A stretch of 64,000 nt of DNA. Source: Dinghuibacter silviterrae (GTDB taxonomy: Bacteria; Bacteroidota; Bacteroidia; Chitinophagales; Chitinophagaceae). The translations under genes were made by a program, and so were the position numbers. Location: contig NZ_SODV01000001.1 in assembly GCF_004366355.1 (NCBI RefSeq), positions 248,001 to 312,000 of the forward strand, in the 5' to 3' direction. Shown here in pieces: positions 8,862 through 17,713 of this stretch (position 1 is the first letter of the stretch; every line of letters begins with the position of its first letter). The notes beneath the pieces were generated by a model that was given only the letters and a program-made list of their open reading frames with translations, had not been told where the DNA came from and made no database searches.

Positions 8862-11035
8862 TAGGTAAAGTCCACCGTCTGGTCTCCTATGCGGATGGTA
8901 AACTGTCCGGGCTCGGTGACCGGCTTGTTGTCATCCCCGATAAAGGCGAGGTCCGACGGTGTCAACGCAAAAGTTACCGTTTTTGTTTCCCCCGGTTGCA
9001 GGTCGATCTTCCGGAATGCCCTCAGCCTCTTGACATCCGGGCTGATGCTCGCGTACCACTGGCTGGTATAGAGCAGCACGGATTCCTTGCCTTCCCGCTG
9101 ACCCGTGTTTTGAACATCCACGGAGACCTGGAGCGATCCATTCCCACTCAGCACCGGCGAAGACAACCGAAGGTGGCTATACGTGAATGTCGTATAGCTA
9201 AGCCCCGAACCGAATTCGTACAGTGGATGAAAGCCATGCTGGTCGTCCGGATTTCCGTTTTCCAGGAATTTCCGGTAATAGTTCACCAGGGCATTGGCGT
9301 AACGCGGGTAGGTAAAAGGCAGTTTGCCGGAGGGGTTCACATCCCCTGTCAAAATATCGGCCAGCGCTTCCCCGCCCTCATTACCCGGGTAATAGACGGT
9401 CAGCGTAGCCGCGGCCACCGCGTCCGCGGACGTGACGATCCGGGGCCGGCCCTCCGCCAGGACGAGAATGACGGGCTTACCCGTCTTGGCCAGTTCGGCC
9501 GCCAGGTGCAGTTGTTCGAAGGGCAGGTCAAGATCATCGATGTTCCCCGGGTTTTCCGCATAAGACGATTCACCCAGGAAAAGCACGATGGCATCCACGC
9601 CGGCTGCGGCGGACAGCGCATCGGACAAACTATCCGCGTAGACGACGTGGTCGCTGCCCAGTTTTTTGCGCAGCGCGTCTAAGAAGGTGGCGTGTCCCGC
9701 TCCCAGTGCGTCGTTGACATCCCCCTGCCAGGAATAGCTCCAGCCCCCGTCCACCGAACGAAGCGTATTCGCGGTGGGCCCGGTGACAAGGATCCGCGCA
9801 CCGGTCTTCAAAGGCAAGGCAGCATTATTATTTTTCAACAAAGTAATAGACTCCTCTGCCGCCTGAAGACTGACCTGCCGCGAGGCCTCCGATCCGAAAT
9901 CGGGATAGTCTTCCGTATGCGGAACCGGCAACGCAAACAAACCCAGCTCTTCCTTGAGACGGAGGATACGCCGAACGGATGCGTCGATCCGGGCCACGGA
10001 TACTTTGCCCGTTTTGACCAGGTCGAGGAGATACGTATAAAAGGAAAAATCATACGGCACCATGCTCATATCGATGCCGGCGTTGATGGCCATCAGGACC
10101 GCGTCTTCCTGGGTGGCCGCAATATGGTGACGGTCATGAAGGTATTTTATATCCTGCCAGTCGGTGACGATGACCCCGTCAAAACCCAGCTCGCCCCTCA
10201 GTACGTCCGTGAGCAGGTAATGGCTGGCGTGCACCGGCACACCGTTGATCTGGGACGAGTTGACCATAACGGTCCGGGCACCCGCTTTTACCGCCTCGCG
10301 GAAGGAGGGCAGAAAATATTCCCGCATATACCGGTCGGGTATCCAGGCCGGCGTACGGTCCTTCCCGCTGAGGGGATAGCTGTACCCCAAATAGTGTTTC
10401 ATACAGGCAGCGACATGGTACTTGTCGATCGCGCCCGAGACGCTCCCCTGGTAGCCCTTTACCGCTTCCGCGCCCATGGTTTTGCACAGATAGGGATCCT
10501 CCCCGTAAGTCTCGTACATTCTCGGCCAAAGCGGGGACTTCCCCAGGTCCAGTACGGGCGAGAAATTCCAGGGGATATAGGCCGCCCGGGTTTCATAAGC
10601 CGTGATGTCCGCGGCCTTCCGGACCAGTTCCGGGTTAAACGTCGCCGCCTGTCCGATCTCCTGGGGGAAAAGTGTAGCACCTAAGACATAGTTCACGCCA
10701 TGGATCGCGTCGATACCATAGATCACCGGTATGTGGAGCCGGGTATGCCCGGTGGCTTCTTTTTGAATATCCGTGATCAGCTCCTTCCATTGATCCCGGC
10801 TCAGGGCGTGCCCGGCCGTGTTAAGGATGGATCCGACGTGGTAAGTCTCCAGGGCTTGTTTCAGTTTGGCGGTATCGATGTGTACCCCCGGCCGGAGGAC
10901 CACATCCAGGGTAACCTGGGTCATTTGACCGATCTTTTCCTCCAGGGTCATTTTGGAGAGCAGGTCGTCGACCCGGCTTTGGGCGGAAGCGAAGGAAACC
11001 GAAGCAAGGAAGAGGGCGGACAGAAACGCGCGCAT
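8819..11035 (-). CDS. bglX: Beta-glucosidase, glycoside hydrolase family 3
   Basis: A secreted or periplasmic GH3 exo-beta-glucosidase of 738 residues that removes terminal beta-linked glucose or related sugars. A signal peptide (MRAFLSALFLASVSFASAQ) comes first, then the GH3 TIM barrel with substrate-binding KHYLGY and the nucleophile D292 in GVIVTDWQD, then the alpha/beta sandwich and a C-terminal fibronectin-III-like domain (SVDVQNTGQREGKESV). ATG 11035 was preferred to a TTG nine bases upstream. It is the last gene of the AraC-linked glycosidase operon, 75 bases after the DUF3857 gene, so it could also have its own promoter. Domain order and length match BglX. Confidence 0.93.
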   Translation of the reverse strand: MRAFLSALFLASVSFASAQSRVDDLLSKMTLEEKIGQMTQVTLDVVLRPGVHIDTAKLKQALETYHVGSILNTAGHALSRDQWKELITDIQKEATGHTRLHIPVIYGIDAIHGVNYVLGATLFPQEIGQAATFNPELVRKAADITAYETRAAYIPWNFSPVLDLGKSPLWPRMYETYGEDPYLCKTMGAEAVKGYQGSVSGAIDKYHVAACMKHYLGYSYPLSGKDRTPAWIPDRYMREYFLPSFREAVKAGARTVMVNSSQINGVPVHASHYLLTDVLRGELGFDGVIVTDWQDIKYLHDRHHIAATQEDAVLMAINAGIDMSMVPYDFSFYTYLLDLVKTGKVSVARIDASVRRILRLKEELGLFALPVPHTEDYPDFGSEASRQVSLQAAEESITLLKNNNAALPLKTGARILVTGPTANTLRSVDGGWSYSWQGDVNDALGAGHATFLDALRKKLGSDHVVYADSLSDALSAAAGVDAIVLFLGESSYAENPGNIDDLDLPFEQLHLAAELAKTGKPVILVLAEGRPRIVTSADAVAAATLTVYYPGNEGGEALADILTGDVNPSGKLPFTYPRYANALVNYYRKFLENGNPDDQHGFHPLYEFGSGLSYTTFTYSHLRLSSPVLSGNGSLQVSVDVQNTGQREGKESVLLYTSQWYASISPDVKRLRAFRKIDLQPGETKTVTFALTPSDLAFIGDDNKPVTEPGQFTIRIGDQTVDFTYQSSRSAKPSEGRL

Positions 11036-11110
11036 AGCAGGCAATGTTTAGACCGGCAAGTTACCACGCCCGCTTTCCAATATCTAACACTTTATTGTAG
11101 AATACCGGTA

Positions 11111-13129
11111 CTATTTTGCCGGCCGGCGGCGGACCAGCAGGAATACCACAGTGGTGCCCAGCACACCAATAAGGATGCCGACCCACAGGTACCGCATCGG
11201 GTGCGATCCACCCTCTTCGTCTTCTTCCCAGCCAGCCCCCAGGGCATATCCCAGCTCGTCCCTGACCTTGTCCAGGTGACGATAGGCGCTCCGGCTGTCC
11301 CCCGCCTGAATAAAGTCTTTACGCGTTTCGTAGGTATAGGTGAGCCGCACCGTATGGCCGAAGCTCTTGACGGATGTATGGAAAATAAAACCCGGGTCCT
11401 CGACCACCTTATTCCGCGACGCCAGGTCATAGTCTTCGGGCAACCGTACCTCCAACGTCTCCACATAGTGATCCGGGAAGGACAGCGCAAACGGCTCGTT
11501 CCTGTTTTTGTCTTTTAATTTGGGCAGGATGCTCCGGATCAGCGAGGCGTCGAAAGACGCTTTTGGTCCGCCCGCGTCCCTGGTCCACAGTTTGGGTACC
11601 GTGTAATATTCATGGGTGACAAAGGACCCGTCCACGGCGGTGTCCACCACACCTATGCTGTCCCGGACCCTGATCCCTTCGTAGGAATCCGCGTAAAAGT
11701 CCAGGTAGTTCTTTTGGATCTCACCCCGGCTGCTGGTGTTAAAATCCCCCCGGGCATCGTCCGCAAAAGACCCCGAATACCGCGTGGTGACATCCATCCG
11801 GGCCGAGCCCGACACGCTGTCGATCCAAAAAAGTTCATGACAGCTCACCATGCCCTTGTCCTGGAGAGGGATGACGGTCAGCGCCGTCGTCGTATCCGTG
11901 AGCACCAGGCCGCACTGGTAGTCCGGGTAAGCGATGTCCCGGAGCCTTCCCCTCTGGAAAGAAATGGTGGGGTCCAGCCAATAATATTTGCCGTCCAGCC
12001 ACACCCGCACGGTCGCGTGATCAAAGTCATCCGTGGAAGGCAACTCGCGTAAAAGCCTCGACTTGTCGTCGGTATTAATCAACACCGGGTCAGCGGGTAT
12101 GCCGAGGTTCCGGAGCATCGTACACAACAAGAGGGTCTTGTCCTTGCAATCCCCAAAACGCTGGTCGACCACCTGCCCGGGGTCATGGGGTTGGTGGGTG
12201 TTGGGCCCCATCTCGATCCCCAGGTACCGGACCTCGTCCTGTACAAACCGCAGGGCGGCCAGGACCTCCGCTTCCTTTGTGGGGCAGGTTTCGCGTATGC
12301 TCCTGATTTTTTTCGCCAGGGCCCCCGAGACCTTCCCGTCCGTTTGAAAAAGGGACAGGGCCCAGTCGTTGACTTCCTTCCAGCTTTGGAATTCACTCAG
12401 TTGTATGGAGGGATAGGGATCGTACCAGGACGGGGCGTCGTCCTCGTCGTCATAAGCGGGAACGTTGTCCAGGTTCCAGGTATACACCCTGGCCCCCGGC
12501 ACCTTGCTCATCTGCGGATCGGGAAGCACGCTTTCTGATTTCCGTACCCGGAGGTCACGCCCCTCCGGACAAACCACCCGGTAGCGCAGGTGGGTCACGG
12601 GCACGCTATACCCCGCGTCCAGGGTTTCCGAAAACTTGTCCTGGAAGACCGGGTTGTTCCCGTTGACCGAATACGCAAAGTCCACCCGGTCACCCTTTCG
12701 GACGTCCTTTAGAAAAAGCATGGCCGTCAGGCCCCCGTTATAAATGCTTTTGTAGATGTCCTTTTCCTGGTGGAGGATCTTGAATCCTCCAGGTTTTAGC
12801 GCGTCGATGACCTTCGCCCCCCGGATGATCCGGATGTAGTGAAAAACCACCTGCTCGTAGGAAGGATCGAAGCCGACCGATACCTGCGAGGCATTTTGTA
12901 CCCCCGCTTCTGTTTCCAGGCAAAGGACATTCCGATGATACGTGCTGGCCGTGGCGATGTTAAACTGGCGGTCCGCCAGGAAGTGCACATACCCGTCTTC
13001 CATGTCCCGGAGCGCGAGGGCTTCGTCGATATGGACGGGATACTCCTTCACCCAACCGGGGACCGGTCCCACCCGGACGCCCTGGGCCGTCACTTGCGTG
13101 ACCAGCAACAACCACCACCACTGTTTCAT
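11111..13129 (-). CDS. DUF3857 and transglutaminase-core protein with C-terminal membrane anchor
   Basis: An exported protein of 672 residues. After a short signal peptide (MKQWWWLLLVTQVTAQ), residues about 50-230 form the DUF3857 domain. A transglutaminase-like cysteine-protease core follows, with the expected triad C328 (FGDCKDKTLLL), H371 (FDHATVRVW) and D386 (YYWLDPT). A hydrophobic segment near the end (LWVGILIGVLGTTVVFLLV) followed by Arg/Lys anchors it in the membrane. The family is widespread in Bacteroidota; the substrate is not known. Its start overlaps the haem-binding gene stop by 4 bases, indicating translational coupling. Confidence 0.85.
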   Translation of the reverse strand: MKQWWWLLLVTQVTAQGVRVGPVPGWVKEYPVHIDEALALRDMEDGYVHFLADRQFNIATASTYHRNVLCLETEAGVQNASQVSVGFDPSYEQVVFHYIRIIRGAKVIDALKPGGFKILHQEKDIYKSIYNGGLTAMLFLKDVRKGDRVDFAYSVNGNNPVFQDKFSETLDAGYSVPVTHLRYRVVCPEGRDLRVRKSESVLPDPQMSKVPGARVYTWNLDNVPAYDDEDDAPSWYDPYPSIQLSEFQSWKEVNDWALSLFQTDGKVSGALAKKIRSIRETCPTKEAEVLAALRFVQDEVRYLGIEMGPNTHQPHDPGQVVDQRFGDCKDKTLLLCTMLRNLGIPADPVLINTDDKSRLLRELPSTDDFDHATVRVWLDGKYYWLDPTISFQRGRLRDIAYPDYQCGLVLTDTTTALTVIPLQDKGMVSCHELFWIDSVSGSARMDVTTRYSGSFADDARGDFNTSSRGEIQKNYLDFYADSYEGIRVRDSIGVVDTAVDGSFVTHEYYTVPKLWTRDAGGPKASFDASLIRSILPKLKDKNRNEPFALSFPDHYVETLEVRLPEDYDLASRNKVVEDPGFIFHTSVKSFGHTVRLTYTYETRKDFIQAGDSRSAYRHLDKVRDELGYALGAGWEEDEEGGSHPMRYLWVGILIGVLGTTVVFLLVRRRPAK

Positions 13130-13596
13130 AACTTCGCTTGCGTCGTGTCGGCGATTTGTTTACCAAGGCTGTCCGCCCAATCGATGATCAGTTTTTTCTG
13201 CGCCTCCGTCAGGACGGCGTCTTTATGGGCCCAGGTATACGTGGACAAGGGCATCGAACCGTTCTCCACCGTTTCGGCGATGTCCTTGAGTCTTTTGACC
13301 TTTCTTTTCACCGGGTAGGCAAAATATTCGTCAAAGTTCAGGTGACGCTTGCCCCCCTTGATATGATACGCCACCAGCCAGGACACCGGCGCCACCTTGT
13401 CAAACCAGGGATACCGGGAATGGTTGGAATGACAGTCGTAACAGGCCACACGCAACACCGCTTCCACACTGTCCGGTAGCGGGTAGTGGGCCTTCAGGGC
13501 ATTCGGGTCGGGGGCGGAGGAAACGTTCGGGGCCGGACGGATCAGTTGGATCAGCACGACAAACACCAGGATACCGATAAGGATTTTTTTCAGCAT
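13126..13596 (-). CDS. Haem-binding domain protein with CxxCH motif
   Basis: A periplasmic, membrane-tethered protein of 156 residues. One N-terminal hydrophobic helix (LIGILVFVVLIQLI) precedes the haem-binding domain found in Bacteroidota: VLRVACYDCHSNHSRYPW with the covalent haem motif CYDCH, then AYHIKGGKRHLNFDEYF. It probably carries a c-type haem, and the same domain elsewhere is linked to redox enzymes or peroxidases. It starts 3 bases after the permease gene stop and overlaps the DUF3857 gene, so it belongs to the same transcript. Why a cytochrome-like protein sits in a glycosidase operon is unclear. Confidence 0.85.
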   Translation of the reverse strand: MLKKILIGILVFVVLIQLIRPAPNVSSAPDPNALKAHYPLPDSVEAVLRVACYDCHSNHSRYPWFDKVAPVSWLVAYHIKGGKRHLNFDEYFAYPVKRKVKRLKDIAETVENGSMPLSTYTWAHKDAVLTEAQKKLIIDWADSLGKQIADTTQAKL

Positions 13597-13599
13597 GGG

Positions 13600-14958
13600 C
13601 TAAATATAATCCATTTTCCGTGTCTGGGCTCTCTTCCAGCGCACACCCTGCCAGGCAATTTCCGCCGACACCAGGAGCACCAGCGCAAAGATCGCCGGTT
13701 TCCAAGCGCTCCCGCTGTCCGTCAGCGCCCCGTTGAGCGCAAAGAGGTAGATCCCCACCGGCAACACGAACAAAACGCAAAGACCGGTCACGTTCAGGGG
13801 AACACGGAAAGACCGGGGCGTCCCCGGTTCCCTGATCCGCAACACGACGAGTGTAATAAATTCGAGGAACAGCGCCGCCCCATACAAAGTGATGTCGATG
13901 ACCACCAGGTCCATAAAAGTCCAAAGGATCATCACACTCACTACCCCGGCGCACACCACGATCGACCGTGCGGGCGTCCCAAAACGGGGACTAAGCGCGC
14001 TCAGTTTTGACGGCAGCAACCGGTCGTCCGCCATCGCCTTGGGTACCTGCGCAACCGACAACAACACCGCCGCAAACAAACCCACCGCGCTCGCCATCCC
14101 CCCCGCCGCCAGCAGGATGCCCAGCACCCGTCCGCCGACCAGGACCCCCAACGCGGGAAAACCGTTGTCCCGGAGTACATCCGCTCCGATACCCGACCCC
14201 CTGGCCGTCATCAACGTCGCTACATAAACCAAAAGGACCAATACAAAGGCGATCCCCATCGAGACCACATAAGACCGCGCCGGCCGCTCCACCTGGTCCG
14301 CATACGTTGAGGTATTGTCCCACCCCAGCATATTCCACATCACGGTATAACATCCCATCCCCGCCGCCGAAAACCCCACCCCCTTCAGCGAAAGGGGCGT
14401 AAACGCGTAAGCGGCCGGTCCCAGGTGATACAAACCCAGCCCAAACAAAATGATAAAAGGGATCAGCACCGCCGTGCCCAAGATCAGACTCGCCCGCCCC
14501 ACCGGCACCACCCCCAGGATGTTCAACCCCGCGCAAGACCAGATCAACCCCAGGCAGATCGGTATCTTCCACGCCGCCAGCCCCGGCAGGAACCAACAGG
14601 CATATTGCACAAACAACACCGGGTAAATCGCCAGGTCCACAAACGTATACAACCAGGTCCACCAGCCCTCAAAAAAGGCCCAGCGCAAACCCAGCCCCCG
14701 TTTGACCCATTGATAGTATCCGCCACCCACGGGCATCATCGCGTTCAGCTCCAGCACCGCCAGCATCGTAGGAATGTCCCAAAACAAAGGGGTGAGCAGC
14801 AGGATGAGGAGGCTCCCCCCATGCCCCCCATACCCCAACAGGGGCTCCATGCCATACGGCCCGCCGGAGACCGTGAAAAAAATCACGGCCACCAGCGCCA
14901 GGGGGCGCAGCAGTTTCTTGGTGGGGGGCGCGTTTGTCAACGCGCAATAATACACCAT
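13600..14958 (-). CDS. APC-family permease
   Basis: Inner-membrane transporter of 452 residues with about 12 hydrophobic helices. The first helix region FFTVSGGPYGMEPLLGYGG carries the unwound glycine-rich motif of the amino acid-polyamine-organocation family. The start ATG 14958 directly abuts the stop of the GH127 gene with no gap. Most characterised relatives carry amino acids or polyamines, so its place between glycosidase and haem-protein genes does not define the cargo. Confidence 0.88.
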   Translation of the reverse strand: MVYYCALTNAPPTKKLLRPLALVAVIFFTVSGGPYGMEPLLGYGGHGGSLLILLLTPLFWDIPTMLAVLELNAMMPVGGGYYQWVKRGLGLRWAFFEGWWTWLYTFVDLAIYPVLFVQYACWFLPGLAAWKIPICLGLIWSCAGLNILGVVPVGRASLILGTAVLIPFIILFGLGLYHLGPAAYAFTPLSLKGVGFSAAGMGCYTVMWNMLGWDNTSTYADQVERPARSYVVSMGIAFVLVLLVYVATLMTARGSGIGADVLRDNGFPALGVLVGGRVLGILLAAGGMASAVGLFAAVLLSVAQVPKAMADDRLLPSKLSALSPRFGTPARSIVVCAGVVSVMILWTFMDLVVIDITLYGAALFLEFITLVVLRIREPGTPRSFRVPLNVTGLCVLFVLPVGIYLFALNGALTDSGSAWKPAIFALVLLVSAEIAWQGVRWKRAQTRKMDYI

Positions 14959-16875
14959 TTACGGCTTCGATGGAAACGTCACCTGCCGCAACACCGTCTC
15001 CCCCATGGGTACCAGCCGGACCGTTTCCGGTTGACCGGTAGCCGGATTCCAAAAGGACACCCCATCGGCGGAAACGCGCCCGCCGCGGTACGCATACCGC
15101 ACCGCGCTATCCGGCTTGTATTTGTAGTCATAAAAACCAGGCAGGGGATAACGCCTGGTAACCACGGGCGTGGCCGGAATGGGCCGCGCCAGGACCAAAG
15201 CCCCGTTCATGAAATACGCATCCCCCTTGCTGTCGCGACAAACCCGCACACCCGACGACGTAAACGTGATGCGCACCTTACCGGGCCGCCGCACATATAT
15301 GTACCCGTTCTTCCCGATATACGCCCCGGACACGGACACACCCGTCGCCCAGTCCGGCCGGCGGACCGCCAGCGTAAAGTCCACTGGCCGTGCCGCGTGC
15401 ACCACAAAGGTCATCGCACGCCCATAAGGATAATCCGTTTCTTCGGAAATGCTTACCGGCACCCCCTTCCAGGCAAACCTGACCGTACAGGGCCCCAAGA
15501 GCGTCGCCACCGGCCCGGTCGGCCCCAGCATCCACATCTGCCTGACGTAATAAGGTGCAACCCGCCCGGCATTGGGCACACAACAAACGGCCACGTCCTG
15601 GTGAACGGGCGAATACTTATAACGTGTCTGCCGGGGATCATGGTCATCCCCGTTCAACCCGCCTGTCATCTCGTAGGAATTATCGGTCTTCAGGTAGGCG
15701 ATGCAAGACGCATGAGGATCCCGCGCCCCCTGGGCCGCGTTAAAGAAAAGCCGCTCCACGCGGTCTCCAAAAACGGGAGCGCCCGTCTTCCCCAACAGGT
15801 CCGCGTAGCTGTCCAGCAATTCTTCCAAGGAACAATATTCATATCCCGTGGCGGTGGCATCTGCCGGCCGGCCCCCGATCCATTCATCCCCCGCGGGAGC
15901 GCCCGACGGCGTCAGTTCCCGGGACACCTTGTCCAGGTAGTCGTCCAACGCCCTCATCAGGAAAGGATTCCCCGAGGTGTATGCCGCCGCAGCCACCGCC
16001 CGTAGGTGTTCATAAGTATGCACCCCATGCCCGCGTAAATAGTCACCCGGGTCCACCAACTTCGCATATTGCGCGTCCTCGTGCAGGGTCTCTTCAGAAA
16101 AATCCTTATAAAGAAATAGGACATAGTCCAGATACACGCGCCGCCCCGTCAGCCGGTACAATTCCTCCAGCACGTCCGTAAACATAAGCCCATGAGAGAG
16201 ACCGCCCACGTCCGGGCTTTTTGAAAAAAACGGACGGGATCTTCCCGCCGGGTAATGGACCATGACGTCTCCGACCGCCCGTTCAACCGCCACCAACACC
16301 TTCCGGTTCCTGGTATACGCGTACCACGCCAAAAGCCCCCGGAGCAACGTCGTCTTTGCCCAAAGCTCTCCGTTCTCTCCATCAAAACGATACCGGAGCC
16401 CCGGATCATAGACACCTAAATATCCATCCTTATCCTGCGTCGACAGGATGCGGCGCACATAAGCGGCGGCCCTCCTCAGGTAAACGCTATCGCCCGTCAG
16501 CACCGCCGACCGGATAAAGCCATCCCGCCAATTGCTTTGGGTTTCACTGTTCCACCAGAGGTACTGTACCTCTGCGGCGTCACCCCCACCCGCCAGCGCG
16601 CCCACATCTTTGCGCGTCACGTCCTTTGTCAACCGGTCTTTGCCATAGATGTCGTCCTTCACCACCAGGTTAGGAACGAGGCTGTCCAGGTGACCGGTGA
16701 ACCCTTCCAGGTTTCCACGGATCTGCGCCGCGAGCCACCCGGCCGGCCGCACCGCCCCAAAGGGGAGCGGTGTAAAAACCTCCGGCCGCGGGGTCCGCTG
16801 TACAAACGCGGAATCCTGCCCAAAAGCAGCGCGACCCAGCAGCATCACTATGAAAAAAACCGAATGTCTTCTCAT
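14959..16875 (-). CDS. Glycoside hydrolase family 127-like enzyme (beta-L-arabinofuranosidase type)
   Basis: Exported enzyme of 638 residues with signal peptide MRRHSVFFIVMLLGRAAFGQ. The catalytic (alpha/alpha)6 barrel begins near PLPFGAVRPAGWLAAQI. The zinc-cysteine site known from GH127 beta-L-arabinofuranosidase is conserved: E346 and C348 in GYEYCSLEE, and the C431-C432 pair in VAVCCVPN. In this family one Cys is the nucleophile. It most likely releases L-arabinofuranose or a related sugar from plant polymers. Its start overlaps the PhyH gene stop by 4 bases. Confidence 0.88.
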   Translation of the reverse strand: MRRHSVFFIVMLLGRAAFGQDSAFVQRTPRPEVFTPLPFGAVRPAGWLAAQIRGNLEGFTGHLDSLVPNLVVKDDIYGKDRLTKDVTRKDVGALAGGGDAAEVQYLWWNSETQSNWRDGFIRSAVLTGDSVYLRRAAAYVRRILSTQDKDGYLGVYDPGLRYRFDGENGELWAKTTLLRGLLAWYAYTRNRKVLVAVERAVGDVMVHYPAGRSRPFFSKSPDVGGLSHGLMFTDVLEELYRLTGRRVYLDYVLFLYKDFSEETLHEDAQYAKLVDPGDYLRGHGVHTYEHLRAVAAAAYTSGNPFLMRALDDYLDKVSRELTPSGAPAGDEWIGGRPADATATGYEYCSLEELLDSYADLLGKTGAPVFGDRVERLFFNAAQGARDPHASCIAYLKTDNSYEMTGGLNGDDHDPRQTRYKYSPVHQDVAVCCVPNAGRVAPYYVRQMWMLGPTGPVATLLGPCTVRFAWKGVPVSISEETDYPYGRAMTFVVHAARPVDFTLAVRRPDWATGVSVSGAYIGKNGYIYVRRPGKVRITFTSSGVRVCRDSKGDAYFMNGALVLARPIPATPVVTRRYPLPGFYDYKYKPDSAVRYAYRGGRVSADGVSFWNPATGQPETVRLVPMGETVLRQVTFPSKP

Positions 16876-17699
16876 GACGCTTCATACAGCAAGGGATTCC
16901 TGGGGGTGCGGATCACCTCCCCCACCTTCGCACCCGGACACCAGCTGTTCCAGTCGGTCACCTGGTGTTCATTCCAGGGTTCCTTCAGCACCATATCCTT
17001 ATCCATATAGATCATCGTCATCACCTTCCGCATCCGGTCCGTCCGGTTCGCTCCCGCCCGGTGATACAACCAGCCCGTATGAAAGCTGACTTCACCAAGG
17101 TCAAACGGTTCGATCACGTGACGGAACCCTTCCTGTTTGAGGGCAAACTCCAGGGTATCCTGGCTCTCGTCGCTGATCTCCAGGTCCCGGCCCTTCCGCA
17201 TCCGGTGGCTCCCCGCGCTAAATTCCAGGGGCCCCAGCTCCAAGGGCGTTTCCTGCAAAGGGATCCAGACCGTCACTGTCCGGTCCGTCGCCAGGGGCCA
17301 GTAATACTGGTCTGCGTGCCAGGGCGTGATACCGCCCCCCGCCTCCTTGTACAAGGCCTGGTCGTGGTAGAGCCGAACCCCCTGCAACTCCAGCAGGTCC
17401 GACGCCAGCTTCGCCAGCCGTTCGCTAAAGACGATTTCCCTGACGGGTCCGGACTGCGTCCAGATGTTCATGATCTGCAGGAACGCCTTTCCATAAGTAT
17501 CCCTTTCGTCCAATGGCAGGTGCTGGGTATTGAGCCGGTGCACCTCCCGGGTGATCGTATCGTCCATGTAATCGATCGCTTCGGGTGATAAAACGTGTTT
17601 CAGCTTGATAAAGCCGTTCTCCCGGAAAAAGGACACCTGCTCCTCCGTCAGCGCGTAGGGCTCGTCCAGCTCCTTGAGGATGTCCACTGTCGTTGTCAT
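16872..17699 (-). CDS. Phytanoyl-CoA dioxygenase (PhyH) family protein
   Basis: A cytosolic Fe(II)/2-oxoglutarate-dependent dioxygenase of 275 residues. The HxD iron ligands are H128 and D130 in WHADQYYWP, with the distal His in TGWLYHRAGANRT and the following Arg for 2-oxoglutarate. The start is ATG 17699; the longer in-frame extension upstream is the antisense of the GH13 coding end. Bacterial members hydroxylate or oxidise small alcohols, sugars' aglycones or secondary metabolites. Being coupled to GH127 on one side and 14 bases from GH13 on the other, it may act on a product released by those enzymes; that is inference. Confidence 0.88.
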   Translation of the reverse strand: MTTTVDILKELDEPYALTEEQVSFFRENGFIKLKHVLSPEAIDYMDDTITREVHRLNTQHLPLDERDTYGKAFLQIMNIWTQSGPVREIVFSERLAKLASDLLELQGVRLYHDQALYKEAGGGITPWHADQYYWPLATDRTVTVWIPLQETPLELGPLEFSAGSHRMRKGRDLEISDESQDTLEFALKQEGFRHVIEPFDLGEVSFHTGWLYHRAGANRTDRMRKVMTMIYMDKDMVLKEPWNEHQVTDWNSWCPGAKVGEVIRTPRNPLLYEAS

Positions 17700-17713
17700 A
17701 GTATCTTTTTTGA

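Noticed and set aside
14425-16005. 526-residue plus-strand open frame over the permease and GH127 genes
   Set aside because: Antisense to two well-supported genes; composition is rich in Pro, Arg and His as typical for an antisense translation.
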